From the NCBI GenBank assembly GCA_018896025.1, contig JAHIND010000008.1, positions 434,001 through 498,000 on the forward strand: DNA of 64,000 nucleotides, read 5' to 3'. Below are positions 24,569 through 32,912 of this stretch, piece by piece; position 1 is the first letter of the stretch, and each line of letters starts with the position of its first letter. The translations under genes and the position numbers were made by a program. Origin of the DNA: Pseudomonadota bacterium. GTDB lineage: Bacteria; Desulfobacterota; Desulfarculia; Desulfarculales; Desulfarculaceae. A model generated the notes under the pieces. The model searched no databases. It worked only from the letters and a program-made list of their open reading frames with translations, and was not told the origin of the DNA.

Positions 24569-26389
24569 ATGGGCGTCAACTACTTCCGCCGGGACGGCCG
24601 GGACAGCAAGTTCGTGCTTCTGGAGCACCTGGGCGTGGACCGGCTTCTGAGCTATGAGCCTTACAAGGATTTTTCGGCCGACGACTTCGCCATGATCATC
24701 GACGAGGCACTCAAGGTGGGCAGGGAGGTGATGGGCCCGGCCTTGCAGGACGGCGACCGCATCGGCTGCACCTATGAAGGCGGCAAAGTGACCACCCCGG
24801 ACGCCATCAAGGAATGCTGGCGGGTGCTCAACGAGAACGGCTGGCCCGCGGCCACCTACAACCCCGAGTTCGGGGGCCAGGGCCTGCCCGAAATAGTGGG
24901 CGGCCTGGTGGGCGAGATCTTCAATGGGGCCAACATGGCCGTGATGACCTACTCCGGGCTCATGGTGGGCAACGGCCACCTCATCGAGGACTTCGGCACC
25001 GACCAGGACCGGGCCATGTTTTTGGAGAATATGTACACCGGGGTGTGGGGGGGCACCATGTGCCTCACCGAGCCGGACGCCGGTTCGGACGTGGGCGCGC
25101 TGCGCACCAAGGCCACGCCGGGTGCCGACGCGGACGATCCGCGCATTTACAAGATCGAGGGGGTCAAGCGCTTCATCACCTGCGGGGAGCATGACCTCAC
25201 CGAGAACATCATCCACCTGGTTTTGGCCCGCATCGAGGGCGGCCCCTCGGGCACCAAGGGGGTGAGCCTGTTCATCGTGCCCAAGATTTGGGTGAACCCG
25301 GACGGCAGCATGGACCAACCCAACGACGTGTTCTGCGCGGGTATCGAGCACAAAATGGGCATCCATGGCTCCAGCACCTGCACCTTGAACTTTGGGGAGC
25401 AGGGCAAGTGCCGGGGCATCCTTCTGGGTGAGCCCCACAGCGGCATGGCCAAGATGTTCCAGATGATGAACCATGCCCGTCTGGGCTGCGGCATCCAGGC
25501 GGCCGGGGCCACGGCCAGTGCCTATGACACCGCCCGAATCTACGCCAAGGAGCGGGTGCAGGGCGCGCCGCTCACCGATCGCCACGGCCCGGCGGTTCCC
25601 ATCATCCAGCACGAGGACGTGCGCCGCATGCTCATGAACCTCAAGGCGGGCTCCGAGGCCATGCGGGTGTTCATAGCTTATCTGCTGCTGCACTCGGACG
25701 TGGCCAAGCACGACCCGGACGAGGCGGTGCGCCAAAAGGCCCAGGCCCGGGTGGACATCCTCACCCCACTGGTGAAGGCCTACCCGCCGGACCTGGGCTA
25801 CGTGCTCATCCGCGACGCCATCCAGGTCCTGGGCGGGGCGGGCTATTGCAGCGACTTCCCGGTGGAGCAGTACGCCAGGGACATCAAGATCCTGTCCATC
25901 TGGGAGGGCACCAACTACATCCAGTCCCTGGACCTGGTGGGCCGCAAGATTGGCGCCCAGGGCGGCAAGGTGTTCCAGGAGTGGGTGGGCGAGCTGATGG
26001 CTTTTGCCAAGGAAAACGAGGCGGACCAGGACTTCCAGGCCGACTTCAAGCTGCTGGGCCAGGCGGTGGGCATGGTGGCGGATTTCGCCCAACGCTTTGC
26101 CGGGTACTTCAAACAAGGCCGCATCTCCCTGGTGCCTATGTTCGCCACCAGGTTCCTGGATTGTTTCGCCGAGGCGGTGCTGGCCAAGCTGATGCTGGAG
26201 CAGGGGCTCATTGCCCGCGCCAAGCTGGCCGAGGTGGAACCGGGCTCCTCGGACGGTGTGTTCTACCAGGGCAAGGTGGCCACGGCCAAGTTCTTCTGCC
26301 GCAACATCCTGACCAACGTTTTCGGCCGCTATGCCTCCCTGAAGACCGAAGACCTATCGGCCATGGAGATACCGGAAGAAGCCTTCTAG
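24569..26389 (+). CDS. Acyl-CoA dehydrogenase, long DmdC-like form
   Basis: A 606-residue dehydrogenase, about 220 residues longer than ordinary family members. The N-terminal segment (YFRRDGRDSKFVLLEHLGVD) and C-terminal extension (about 470-606) are typical of the DmdC/AcdA-like long subfamily. Core motifs are WGGTMCLTEPDAGSDVGAL, EHKMGIHGSSTCTLNFGE and the catalytic-Glu region LSIWEGTNYIQSLDLVGRK. DmdC itself acts on methylmercaptopropionyl-CoA, but relatives in anaerobes cover other acyl-CoAs. It has its own promoter-like signals and is followed by a terminator, so it is probably a single-gene unit. Confidence 0.92.
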   Translation: MGVNYFRRDGRDSKFVLLEHLGVDRLLSYEPYKDFSADDFAMIIDEALKVGREVMGPALQDGDRIGCTYEGGKVTTPDAIKECWRVLNENGWPAATYNPEFGGQGLPEIVGGLVGEIFNGANMAVMTYSGLMVGNGHLIEDFGTDQDRAMFLENMYTGVWGGTMCLTEPDAGSDVGALRTKATPGADADDPRIYKIEGVKRFITCGEHDLTENIIHLVLARIEGGPSGTKGVSLFIVPKIWVNPDGSMDQPNDVFCAGIEHKMGIHGSSTCTLNFGEQGKCRGILLGEPHSGMAKMFQMMNHARLGCGIQAAGATASAYDTARIYAKERVQGAPLTDRHGPAVPIIQHEDVRRMLMNLKAGSEAMRVFIAYLLLHSDVAKHDPDEAVRQKAQARVDILTPLVKAYPPDLGYVLIRDAIQVLGGAGYCSDFPVEQYARDIKILSIWEGTNYIQSLDLVGRKIGAQGGKVFQEWVGELMAFAKENEADQDFQADFKLLGQAVGMVADFAQRFAGYFKQGRISLVPMFATRFLDCFAEAVLAKLMLEQGLIARAKLAEVEPGSSDGVFYQGKVATAKFFCRNILTNVFGRYASLKTEDLSAMEIPEEAF

Positions 26390-26413
26390 AAAACTCGTCA
26401 GCAAACGAGCGGG

Positions 26414-26449
26414 GCAGGGGACGGCTGGGGTCGTTCCCTGCTTCTTTTT
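26414..26449 (+). terminator. Rho-independent terminator after the DmdC-like gene
   Basis: A stem GCAGGGGACG/CGTTCCCTGC (one G-T pair, 8-nt loop) is followed directly by TTCTTTTTG, 25 nt after the stop codon. Confidence 0.8.
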
Positions 26450-26574
26450 GGAGGCGGCGGGGATGATAACCGGCCTGCGGCCAGGGCTATTGCCAGAGAC
26501 GCAAGGATGGGGATGTGGTGGTAAACTTACACCGGAGAATTACAGTGATATTAGCGCACCAGCGACGGTGAGAC

Positions 26575-27414
26575 ATGAACCCCGAGCCTGCCATAAGCCA
26601 CATCCTTCCCAAATCGAGCCTAAGCGGCTTGAGGGTGCTCATCCGCGGCGCGGGCGAGATGGCCAGCGGTGCGGCCTACCGTCTGGCCCATGCGGGCTTC
26701 CACGTATTGATGACCGAGATAAGCCGCCCCCTGGCGGTGCGCCGGGCGGTGAGCTACTGCGAGGCAGTCTACGACGGCAGCAAGATCGTGGAGGGGCGCA
26801 CTGCCCGGCTCATCCAGAGCCCGGAGGAGGCCGAGGAGCTTTGGACCCGGGCGGAGCTGCCGGTGATCGTCGATCCTCACATGACCTGCCGGGCGGCGAT
26901 CAGGCCCATGGTCATCGTGGACGCCCTGGTGGCCAAGCGCAACACCGGGCTCACCAAGGGCATGGCTCCCTTGACCATTGGCCTGGGGCCGGGCTTTCAC
27001 GCCCCGGACCAGGTGGATCTGGCCATCGAGACCAACCGGGGCCACAACCTGGGGCGCTTGATCAGCCTGGGCTCGCCCGAGCCCAACACCGGAGTGCCGG
27101 GCAACATCGCGGGCTACACCTCCCAGCGGGTGTTGCGTTCGCCGGCCGCCGGGGTGTTCGAGACGGATCTGGACCTGGGAGAGAGGGTGCGGGCAGGGCA
27201 GGTGGTGGCGCGGGTTAGCGGTCAGGCCGTGGAGGCCAAGGTGGAGGGCATCCTGCGTGGCCTCTTGCGCCCCGGCGCCGAGGTGATCCCCGGCACTAAG
27301 GTTGGCGACGTGGACCCCAGGGGGCAGATCGAGTATCTGCACACCATCAGCGAAAAGGCCAGGGCGCTGGGCGGCTCGGTGCTGGAAGGCATCATGGCCG
27401 CCTTCAACCGCTAG
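26575..27414 (+). CDS. yqeB: Selenium-dependent molybdenum hydroxylase accessory protein, YqeB/EF2563 type
   Basis: A 279-residue protein beginning with a Rossmann-like motif (RVLIRGAGEMASGAAYRLAHAG), then TEISRPLAVRRAVSYCEAVYDG, VDALVAKRNTGLTKGMAPL and IGLGPGFHAP, which together are diagnostic of the YqeB family. In other genomes yqeB travels with genes for selenium-dependent molybdenum hydroxylases (purine or nicotinate type). No such hydroxylase or partner maturation gene is in this window, so here it is an orphan between a dehydrogenase and a GntR gene. Confidence 0.85.
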   Translation: MNPEPAISHILPKSSLSGLRVLIRGAGEMASGAAYRLAHAGFHVLMTEISRPLAVRRAVSYCEAVYDGSKIVEGRTARLIQSPEEAEELWTRAELPVIVDPHMTCRAAIRPMVIVDALVAKRNTGLTKGMAPLTIGLGPGFHAPDQVDLAIETNRGHNLGRLISLGSPEPNTGVPGNIAGYTSQRVLRSPAAGVFETDLDLGERVRAGQVVARVSGQAVEAKVEGILRGLLRPGAEVIPGTKVGDVDPRGQIEYLHTISEKARALGGSVLEGIMAAFNR

Positions 27415-27501
27415 GCCAGGCCGAGCGGCCAAGACGCCGCCCAAGCCAAGAATTTCCAGACAAAGTAGAACTTACAGGACGGGCCGCGGGCGCCCCACGG
27501 G

Positions 27502-28209
27502 CTAGTCCAGGCTCAGGTCGGTCTGCTGTTCCGCTTGCAGGCTGCTGACCACCCGATCCATGCCTTGGGCGATGTGGTGGCGGATTGCGGCCAGGGCCTT
27601 GTCCACGTCCCTTTGGCGAAGCGCCTCCAAGAGGTTGCGGTGCTCCTCGGCCACCTCCTTGATGCGGTTGCTGCCCAGATATTCCGGCCGGTAGCGCAGG
27701 TACAGCTTCTCAAAAATCTCCTGCAGCATGTGGCAGATGATGTCGTTGCCGGAAAAGCTGGCGATCTTTAGGTGGAACTGGGCGTCCAGCAGGATAAGGC
27801 GGCGGCCCACCAGGTTCTTGGCCTCGCTGCGCTGGAGGCTGAAAGCCTCCTTGATCTCGTCGAAGTTCTTGGCGGTCATGTTTTCGATGACCGTGGGCAG
27901 GATGTACAGCTCCAAAGCCTCGCGGGCCATGTAAAGCTGCCTGGCGTCCTCTTCGGTGATCTCGCTGACGAAGTAACCCTTGTTGGGCACGTAGGTGACG
28001 AAGTTGGATGCCTCCAGGCGGTTTAGGGCCTGGATCACCGGGGTGATGCTGATGTCCAGCCGCTTGGCCAGGTCGTTGCTGATGATTTTTTGGCCAGGTG
28101 CGAACTGGTTGAGGTAGATCATCTTTTTTACTTTTTGATAGGCTTCCTCAATGGCCAGGCCTCTCCGGTTGCCGTTCTTGGGACTGGCCTTCTTGGGTGC
28201 TTTCGCCAC
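27502..28209 (-). CDS. GntR family regulator with FCD domain, paralogue 1
   Basis: A 235-residue regulator. The winged helix (about 15-75) reads GQKIISNDLAKRLDISITPV and IQALNRLEASNFVTYVPNKG; the FCD ligand domain has the metal-type motifs DAQFHLKIA, AEEHRNLLEAL and IRHHIAQG. The best start is a GTG at 28209 (VAKAPKKASP) preceded by GAGGGAG, shorter than the track's frame. Two close paralogues lie at 35103 and 48793. It is divergent from the second Liv operon and a candidate regulator of it; a TTGTCGACAA palindrome at 28623 fits the GT-nn-AC core common for this family. Confidence 0.9.
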   Translation of the reverse strand: MAKAPKKASPKNGNRRGLAIEEAYQKVKKMIYLNQFAPGQKIISNDLAKRLDISITPVIQALNRLEASNFVTYVPNKGYFVSEITEEDARQLYMAREALELYILPTVIENMTAKNFDEIKEAFSLQRSEAKNLVGRRLILLDAQFHLKIASFSGNDIICHMLQEIFEKLYLRYRPEYLGSNRIKEVAEEHRNLLEALRQRDVDKALAAIRHHIAQGMDRVVSSLQAEQQTDLSLD

Positions 28210-28622
28210 GTACGCATCTCCCTCAGTGCAAATGACCTCTAAAGGGGCAGAGGAATGACTTTTGGTTGAAGTTGCCCCCACTTGGGTTCGGACTCATAAC
28301 CTGCATGCGGCGCAATGGCGGGACGTGGCTTGCAATGGTGAGTCGGCGCAGCCTGTCAGTTAATAGCTTCACCCAAAAACCAGGGGCCTTTGCGACCTGG
28401 AGGCCGAACATATCCACTAACAATATCTGGGATAACACGCTATTGCAATAAAGCCAAACTCTTAGTGGTCATTTTGACGGACCGGCACACGAATTTCCGC
28501 CTGGGTCAAAACCGTGTTCCGCCTGTCAAGCCTGCTTGGAACCCCGCTTATCGGGGATTTTCTCGGGACGGGGGAGGACATTAGTAAGGCTGAGTGAGGC
28601 GCGCAGTCTTGTTATTGACTAA

Positions 28623-28632
28623 TTGTCGACAA
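28623..28632. promoter_or_regulatory. Candidate FCD-type GntR operator
   Basis: TTGTCGACAA is a perfect 10-bp palindrome with the GTnnAC core seen in many FadR/FCD-type GntR operators. It is about 410 nt from the GntR gene start and 100 nt upstream of the predicted promoter of the binding-protein gene. Short enough to be chance. Confidence 0.3.
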
Positions 28633-28676
28633 GAGAAATATATTAATGGCGTTTCTATGAGAGGCTAGCGTGTTTT

Positions 28677-28693
28677 GTAACGCATTGCGTTAC
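28677..28693. promoter_or_regulatory. 17-bp palindromic operator, perfect upstream copy
   Basis: GTAACGCATTGCGTTAC is a perfect inverted repeat around a single central base. It is centred 46 nt upstream of the -35 box of the following promoter, about -82 from the predicted start. It is the reference copy for the motif seen at other promoters in the window. Confidence 0.75.
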
Positions 28694-28730
28694 TGAGTTG
28701 CATTTTTTTGTGACTTTCCTCAAATAACTC

Positions 28731-28760
28731 TTGACCCGGTCAAATATAATTAATTATAAA
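28731..28760 (+). promoter_or_regulatory. Predicted promoter of the second Liv operon
   Basis: TTGACC (28731-28736), an 18-nt spacer and TATAAA (28755-28760). The surrounding sequence CAAATAACNCTTGACC...TTAATTATAAA recurs almost exactly at 60804-60840 before the second alcohol dehydrogenase gene, which supports it. Confidence 0.6.
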
Positions 28761-28781
28761 ATATATAAATTAAATTAAGTA

Positions 28782-28798
28782 GTAACGCAATGCGTTAG
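28782..28798. promoter_or_regulatory. 17-bp palindromic operator, downstream copy
   Basis: GTAACGCAATGCGTTAG matches the palindrome at 16 of 17 positions. It lies about 23 nt after the predicted transcription start, and its centre is exactly 105 bp from the upstream copy, so the pair brackets the promoter. Confidence 0.7.
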
Positions 28799-28992
28799 CT
28801 GTGAAACTTCAGCAAGATATGCGCAGGCCCTGATCGTCGAAACCTTGGTGGGAGGTGACCGCTAAACGCTAAATCGGACTATTGTCCGCTAAATATTTTC
28901 GGAGTCCGGGCGCATCCAATCAGAGTGATCAGCATAGTTGAACCGCCCAAACCAACCGCCGTAACGTTTTGTACTCTAAGGGAGGAGTATTT

Positions 28993-30237
28993 ATGTCTAA
29001 TACGTTTAAGGCCTTTGGAATGATGCTGGCCACGGCCGCCTTGGTGGCGGTTATTGGGTTGGCGCCCACCACCGTTCTGGCAGAAAAACCCCCTATCAAA
29101 ATCGGCTTCATCCACACCATGAGCGGCCCGATCTCCATGTACGGGATCAGCTCGGCCGCCGGGGCCAAGGTCGCGGTGGACGAGATCAACGCGGCGGGCG
29201 GCGTCCTGGGCCGCAAGCTGGAACTGATCGTACGCGACGATAAGATCAGCCCCGACACCGGCCTGCGCGAGGCCAAGGACCTGGTGCTCAAGGAGAAGGT
29301 GGACTTCCTGGCCGGCACCATCAGCAGCGGCGTGGGCTTGGCCATCTCCAACTACGCCAAGCGGGCCAAGAAAATTTATCTGATCAACATTGCCCAATCC
29401 ACCAAGATTACCGAGGAGAACTTCCATCCCTACGTCTTCCGTTTCACCACCAATTCCACTCCTTACTTCGGCAAGGGCCCGGCCATCGCCTTGGCCAACA
29501 CCTACAAGTCCAAGAAAATCATCGTGCTGGGCTACGACTACGAAACCGGTAAAAACAGCCTTAAAGAGTTCAAGGATACATACTTGAAGCTGGTGCCCGA
29601 CGCCAAGTTCATTGACGAACTTTGGGTGCCCCTCGGCACCACCGACTTCACCGCCTACATCGCCAAGATGGCCAACTCCGGGGCCGATTGCTTCTACCTG
29701 GCGGCCATTTACGGCGGCGGCGAGTTGGCTTTCACCAAGCAGGCCTGGTCCTTCGGCCTCTATGACAAGATGAAGGCCGTGCAGCCCTGCGCCGGCGACG
29801 TGGAGACCTGGTCCAAGGTCAAGCAAGGCGACCCCTACCCCAAGGACGCCCTGGCCACCTGCCGCTACCCCTTCTGGGCCATCAAGGGCGAAAAGAACGC
29901 GGAATTCGCGAAAAAGGTCCGCGAGATGACCGATCTGTGGCCTGCTTATGGTGCCCTGGACGCCTACATCATCATGTACGCCATCAAGGACGCGGTCACC
30001 AAGGCGGGCAGCACCGACACCCAAAAGGTGATCAAGGCCATGGAGAATCTGACCATGGACACCTTCGTGGGCAAGATCAAGATGCGCGCCTTTGACCATC
30101 AGGCCATGATGCCCACCTGGTACGGCATCATGCGCTTCACCCCGGACCTGCCTTTCCCTCACATAACCGACGTGGGTGAGCTAGGCGAGGATAGTTACCA
30201 CACGATCGAGCAGATCAAGAAGATCCGCGGCAAGTAG
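28993..30237 (+). CDS. Liv-type ABC transporter substrate-binding protein 2
   Basis: A 414-residue periplasmic binding protein (Peripla_BP_6). Signal peptide MSNTFKAFGMMLATAALVAV...TTVLA is followed by EKPPIKIGFIHTMSGPISMY and GAKVAVDEINAAGGVLGRKL. The start is ATG 28993 after AAGGGAGGAG, not the track's 28969. It heads the second Liv operon and is controlled by a promoter bracketed by two palindromic operators. A hairpin follows the gene. The solute is unknown; the linked alcohol dehydrogenase hints at an alcohol- or aldehyde-related acid. Confidence 0.92.
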   Translation: MSNTFKAFGMMLATAALVAVIGLAPTTVLAEKPPIKIGFIHTMSGPISMYGISSAAGAKVAVDEINAAGGVLGRKLELIVRDDKISPDTGLREAKDLVLKEKVDFLAGTISSGVGLAISNYAKRAKKIYLINIAQSTKITEENFHPYVFRFTTNSTPYFGKGPAIALANTYKSKKIIVLGYDYETGKNSLKEFKDTYLKLVPDAKFIDELWVPLGTTDFTAYIAKMANSGADCFYLAAIYGGGELAFTKQAWSFGLYDKMKAVQPCAGDVETWSKVKQGDPYPKDALATCRYPFWAIKGEKNAEFAKKVREMTDLWPAYGALDAYIIMYAIKDAVTKAGSTDTQKVIKAMENLTMDTFVGKIKMRAFDHQAMMPTWYGIMRFTPDLPFPHITDVGELGEDSYHTIEQIKKIRGK

Positions 30238-30257
30238 CGACGGTAATAGTCACGCAA

Positions 30258-30285
30258 AACAGGCGGAGCTTCGGCTCCGCCTGTT
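30258..30285 (+). terminator. Strong intercistronic hairpin after binding protein 2
   Basis: A perfect 12-bp stem AACAGGCGGAGC/GCTCCGCCTGTT closed by a TTCG tetraloop, without a T-run. Probably an mRNA-stabilising or partial-termination element between the binding protein and permease genes. Confidence 0.75.
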
Positions 30286-30306
30286 ATCAACAAAAAAGGT
30301 GCCGTT

Positions 30307-31185
30307 GTGACTTTTGAAGCGTTCGCCGGTCAAACCCTCGCGGGTGTCAGCTTGGGCATGGTTTGGTTCCTGATAGCCGCAGGCCTATCGATTATCTTTG
30401 GCACCCTCAAGATACTTAACCTGGCTCACGGCAGCCTATACATGCTGGGCAGCTTCTGCTGCTACCAAGTTACCGTCAGCCTGGCCCACGTAGCAGGCAA
30501 TTTCTGGATTGGGGTGTTGGTGGCGCCCATAGTAGTGGCCTTGGTGGGCGGGGTTATCGAGGTGTTTCTGCTGCGCCCCATCTACAAGGCGGAAATGATC
30601 TATCAGTACATCCTCACCTTTGCACTGGTGCTGATAATAGGTGAGGCCTGCAAGATGATCTGGGGCGTGGGCTACCATAGCGTGCAGGTGCCTTGGCCCT
30701 TCCAAGGGTCTATCGGCGTCTTTGGCCTTTCCTTTCCCAGCTACAACTTTTTCCTGATCGCCATGGGCCCATTGGTTTTCATCGGTTTGAGGACCCTCAT
30801 AAATAAGACGGATTTGGGCCGCAACATCCGGGCGGTCACCGAGAACCGGGAAATGGCCAACGCCCTGGGCACCAATGTACCGCGGGTCTACACCGGGGTT
30901 TTCATGCTGGGCGCCTGGCTGGCGGGTTTGGCCGGATCCCTGTGGCCGCCGGTGTCGGTGGTGGCCCTGGGCTCTGACATGGCCGTGGTCATCGACTGCT
31001 TCATCATCGTGGTCATCGGCGGCCTGGGCAGCCTGGCCGGGGCCTTCGTGGGGGCCATAATATTGGGCCTCACCACGGCGTTCGGGCTCTACCTGATACC
31101 CAAGCTGGCCGTGGCTTTCGGCTTCATCCTGATGATCATTATCCTGTTGATCCGTCCCTATGGCCTCATGGGTGAGCCGGAATGA
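30307..31185 (+). CDS. livH: Liv-type ABC transporter permease (LivH family), second system
   Basis: A 292-residue membrane protein with about eight hydrophobic segments. The N-terminal motif is AGLSIIFGTLKILNLAHGSL, the ATPase-contact loop is AVTENREMANALGTNV and the late motif is GGLGSLAGAFVGAIILGLTT. The start is GTG (MTFEAFAGQTLAGV). The stop overlaps the livM start by 4 nt (ATGA). Confidence 0.92.
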   Translation: MTFEAFAGQTLAGVSLGMVWFLIAAGLSIIFGTLKILNLAHGSLYMLGSFCCYQVTVSLAHVAGNFWIGVLVAPIVVALVGGVIEVFLLRPIYKAEMIYQYILTFALVLIIGEACKMIWGVGYHSVQVPWPFQGSIGVFGLSFPSYNFFLIAMGPLVFIGLRTLINKTDLGRNIRAVTENREMANALGTNVPRVYTGVFMLGAWLAGLAGSLWPPVSVVALGSDMAVVIDCFIIVVIGGLGSLAGAFVGAIILGLTTAFGLYLIPKLAVAFGFILMIIILLIRPYGLMGEPE

Positions 31186-32153
31186 TGGCGAACGGCATGA
31201 ACAGAATTTCCTGGTTGGGCACAAGCCCCCGCAACGCCTTTATGCTGGCGGGCCTGGTTGCCTTGTTGGTGTTGCTTCCTTTGTTCCTGGGACAAAGTTG
31301 GCTCAGCATCACCACCGAAATGTTGATCTTGGCCCTGGCCGCCAGCTCCTTGAACATCATGCTGGGCTACACCGGCATGGTTTCCTTCGGCCCGGCAGGT
31401 ATATACGCGGTGGGCGCCTACACCACCGGCGTGTTCATGGAGAAGCTGGGCATCGGCATAGTTCCGGCCGTTTTGGCCGCACCGGTAATGGCCGGCATCA
31501 TCGGGTTCCTGGTGGGCTGGATCTGCGTCAGACGCTCGGCGGTGTACTTCGCCTTGTTGACCCTGGCCTTCTCGCAGATTATCTGGACCGTCGTCTTCCA
31601 GTGGTATTCGGTGACCGGCGGCGACGACGGCCTGGTGTCGGTGCCCGTCCCCGATTTCTTTTTCGAGATAACCAACTGCTACTACTTCATGCTGGCCGTG
31701 GTGAGCGTGTGCCTGTTCATCATTTGGAAGATCGTCAACTCCCCCTTCGGCATGACCCTGCAGGCCATCCGGGAAAACCCCAACCGGGTGGAGTTCATCG
31801 GGGTCAACGTCAAGCACTACCAGTTGGCCTCCTTCGTCATTTCCAGCGTATTTTTGGGCATAGCGGGCAGCATGCACTGCGTTTTCAGCGGCAGCGCCTT
31901 TCCGGATTACGCCTATTGGGTCAAGTCGGCCGACATGCTGGTCATCTGCCTGCTGGGCGGCATCTACAATTTCTTCGGCCCCCTGGTGGGCACCGTGGTC
32001 TACACCGTGCTCACCAAAGTCATCTCCGAATACACCATGCACTGGCACCTGGTTTTGGGCGGCATCATCGTATTGATAATCTTGGCCATGCGCAAAGGCG
32101 TGGTGGGGACCCTGGCCAACTACTGGGCCAACCGCAAGAGCGCGGCCGCGTAG
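31182..32153 (+). CDS. livM: Liv-type ABC transporter permease (LivM family), second system
   Basis: A 323-residue permease with about ten hydrophobic segments, LGYTGMVSFGPAGIYAVGAY near residue 65 and the loop AIRENPNRVEFIGVNVKHYQ. Unlike the LivM at 20077 it ends directly after the last membrane segment and short basic tail (ANYWANRKSAAA), without cysteines. Translationally coupled to livH. Confidence 0.92.
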   Translation: MMANGMNRISWLGTSPRNAFMLAGLVALLVLLPLFLGQSWLSITTEMLILALAASSLNIMLGYTGMVSFGPAGIYAVGAYTTGVFMEKLGIGIVPAVLAAPVMAGIIGFLVGWICVRRSAVYFALLTLAFSQIIWTVVFQWYSVTGGDDGLVSVPVPDFFFEITNCYYFMLAVVSVCLFIIWKIVNSPFGMTLQAIRENPNRVEFIGVNVKHYQLASFVISSVFLGIAGSMHCVFSGSAFPDYAYWVKSADMLVICLLGGIYNFFGPLVGTVVYTVLTKVISEYTMHWHLVLGGIIVLIILAMRKGVVGTLANYWANRKSAAA

Positions 32154-32165
32154 GAAGGTGGAACT

Positions 32166-32912
32166 ATGATGCTGCTCGAAGCGAAAGGGATCAGCAAGTC
32201 CTTCGGAGGGCTCAGCGCTGTTTCCGAAGTCGACCTGGTTATCGGCAAGGAGGAGTTGGTCTCCATCATCGGCCCCAACGGAGCGGGCAAATCCACCCTG
32301 TTCAACCTGATCACCGGCCACATCCGGCCGGACCGGGGAACCGTGCTTTACAAGGGCGAGGACATCACCGGCCGCAAGCCCTACGACATCTCGCGCATGG
32401 GGGTGGGGCGCTCCTTCCAGAAGCTCAACATCTTCCCCCGCCTGACCACCTTCCAAAACGTTCAGGCCTCCCTGTTCTCGGCCAAAAAGATCAACCGCAA
32501 CATCTTCGCCGATTCCTGCCGCATGCTGGGCGACGAGGTCGAGGATATATTGGAAAGCGTGGGCCTGGGCGGGCAGTCGGAAACCCTGGGGGGCTTGCTG
32601 GCTCACGGCGATCAAAAAAGGCTGGAGATCGGCATTGCCCTGGCGCTGAACCCTGAATTGTTGCTCTTGGACGAGCCGACCCAGGGCATGAGCCCCGGAG
32701 AGACCGTGGAAACCACGGAGTTGATCCGAGGCCTGGTGCGGGCCCGGCACATCAGCCTTGCCTTCGTGGAACACGACATGAGCGTGGTGTTCGGCATTTC
32801 TGACCGAATCAACGTGTTGCACCAGGGCATGTTGATCTTCAGCGGCAAGCCCGAGGAGGTCAAGGCCAACGAAGAGGTGCAGCGGATCTATCTGGGTAAG
32901 AGTGAGAAGTAG
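32166..32912 (+). CDS. livG: Liv-type ABC transporter ATP-binding protein (LivG family), second system
   Basis: A 248-residue ATPase: Walker A GPNGAGKSTLFNLI, Walker B LLLLDEPTQGMSPGE. The signature is LAHGDQKRLEIGIAL, a variant of LSGGQ as often seen in LivG proteins. The stop codon shares its last base with the GTG start of livF. Confidence 0.93.
   Translation: MMLLEAKGISKSFGGLSAVSEVDLVIGKEELVSIIGPNGAGKSTLFNLITGHIRPDRGTVLYKGEDITGRKPYDISRMGVGRSFQKLNIFPRLTTFQNVQASLFSAKKINRNIFADSCRMLGDEVEDILESVGLGGQSETLGGLLAHGDQKRLEIGIALALNPELLLLDEPTQGMSPGETVETTELIRGLVRARHISLAFVEHDMSVVFGISDRINVLHQGMLIFSGKPEEVKANEEVQRIYLGKSEK

Larger units (their letters stand above)
28210..28992. other. Regulatory intergenic region before the second Liv operon
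   Basis: 783 nt without a convincing gene. The left half shows nothing I can interpret. The right half is strongly AT-rich and contains a TTGTCGACAA palindrome, two copies of the 17-bp operator and a promoter, listed separately. Confidence 0.6.
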
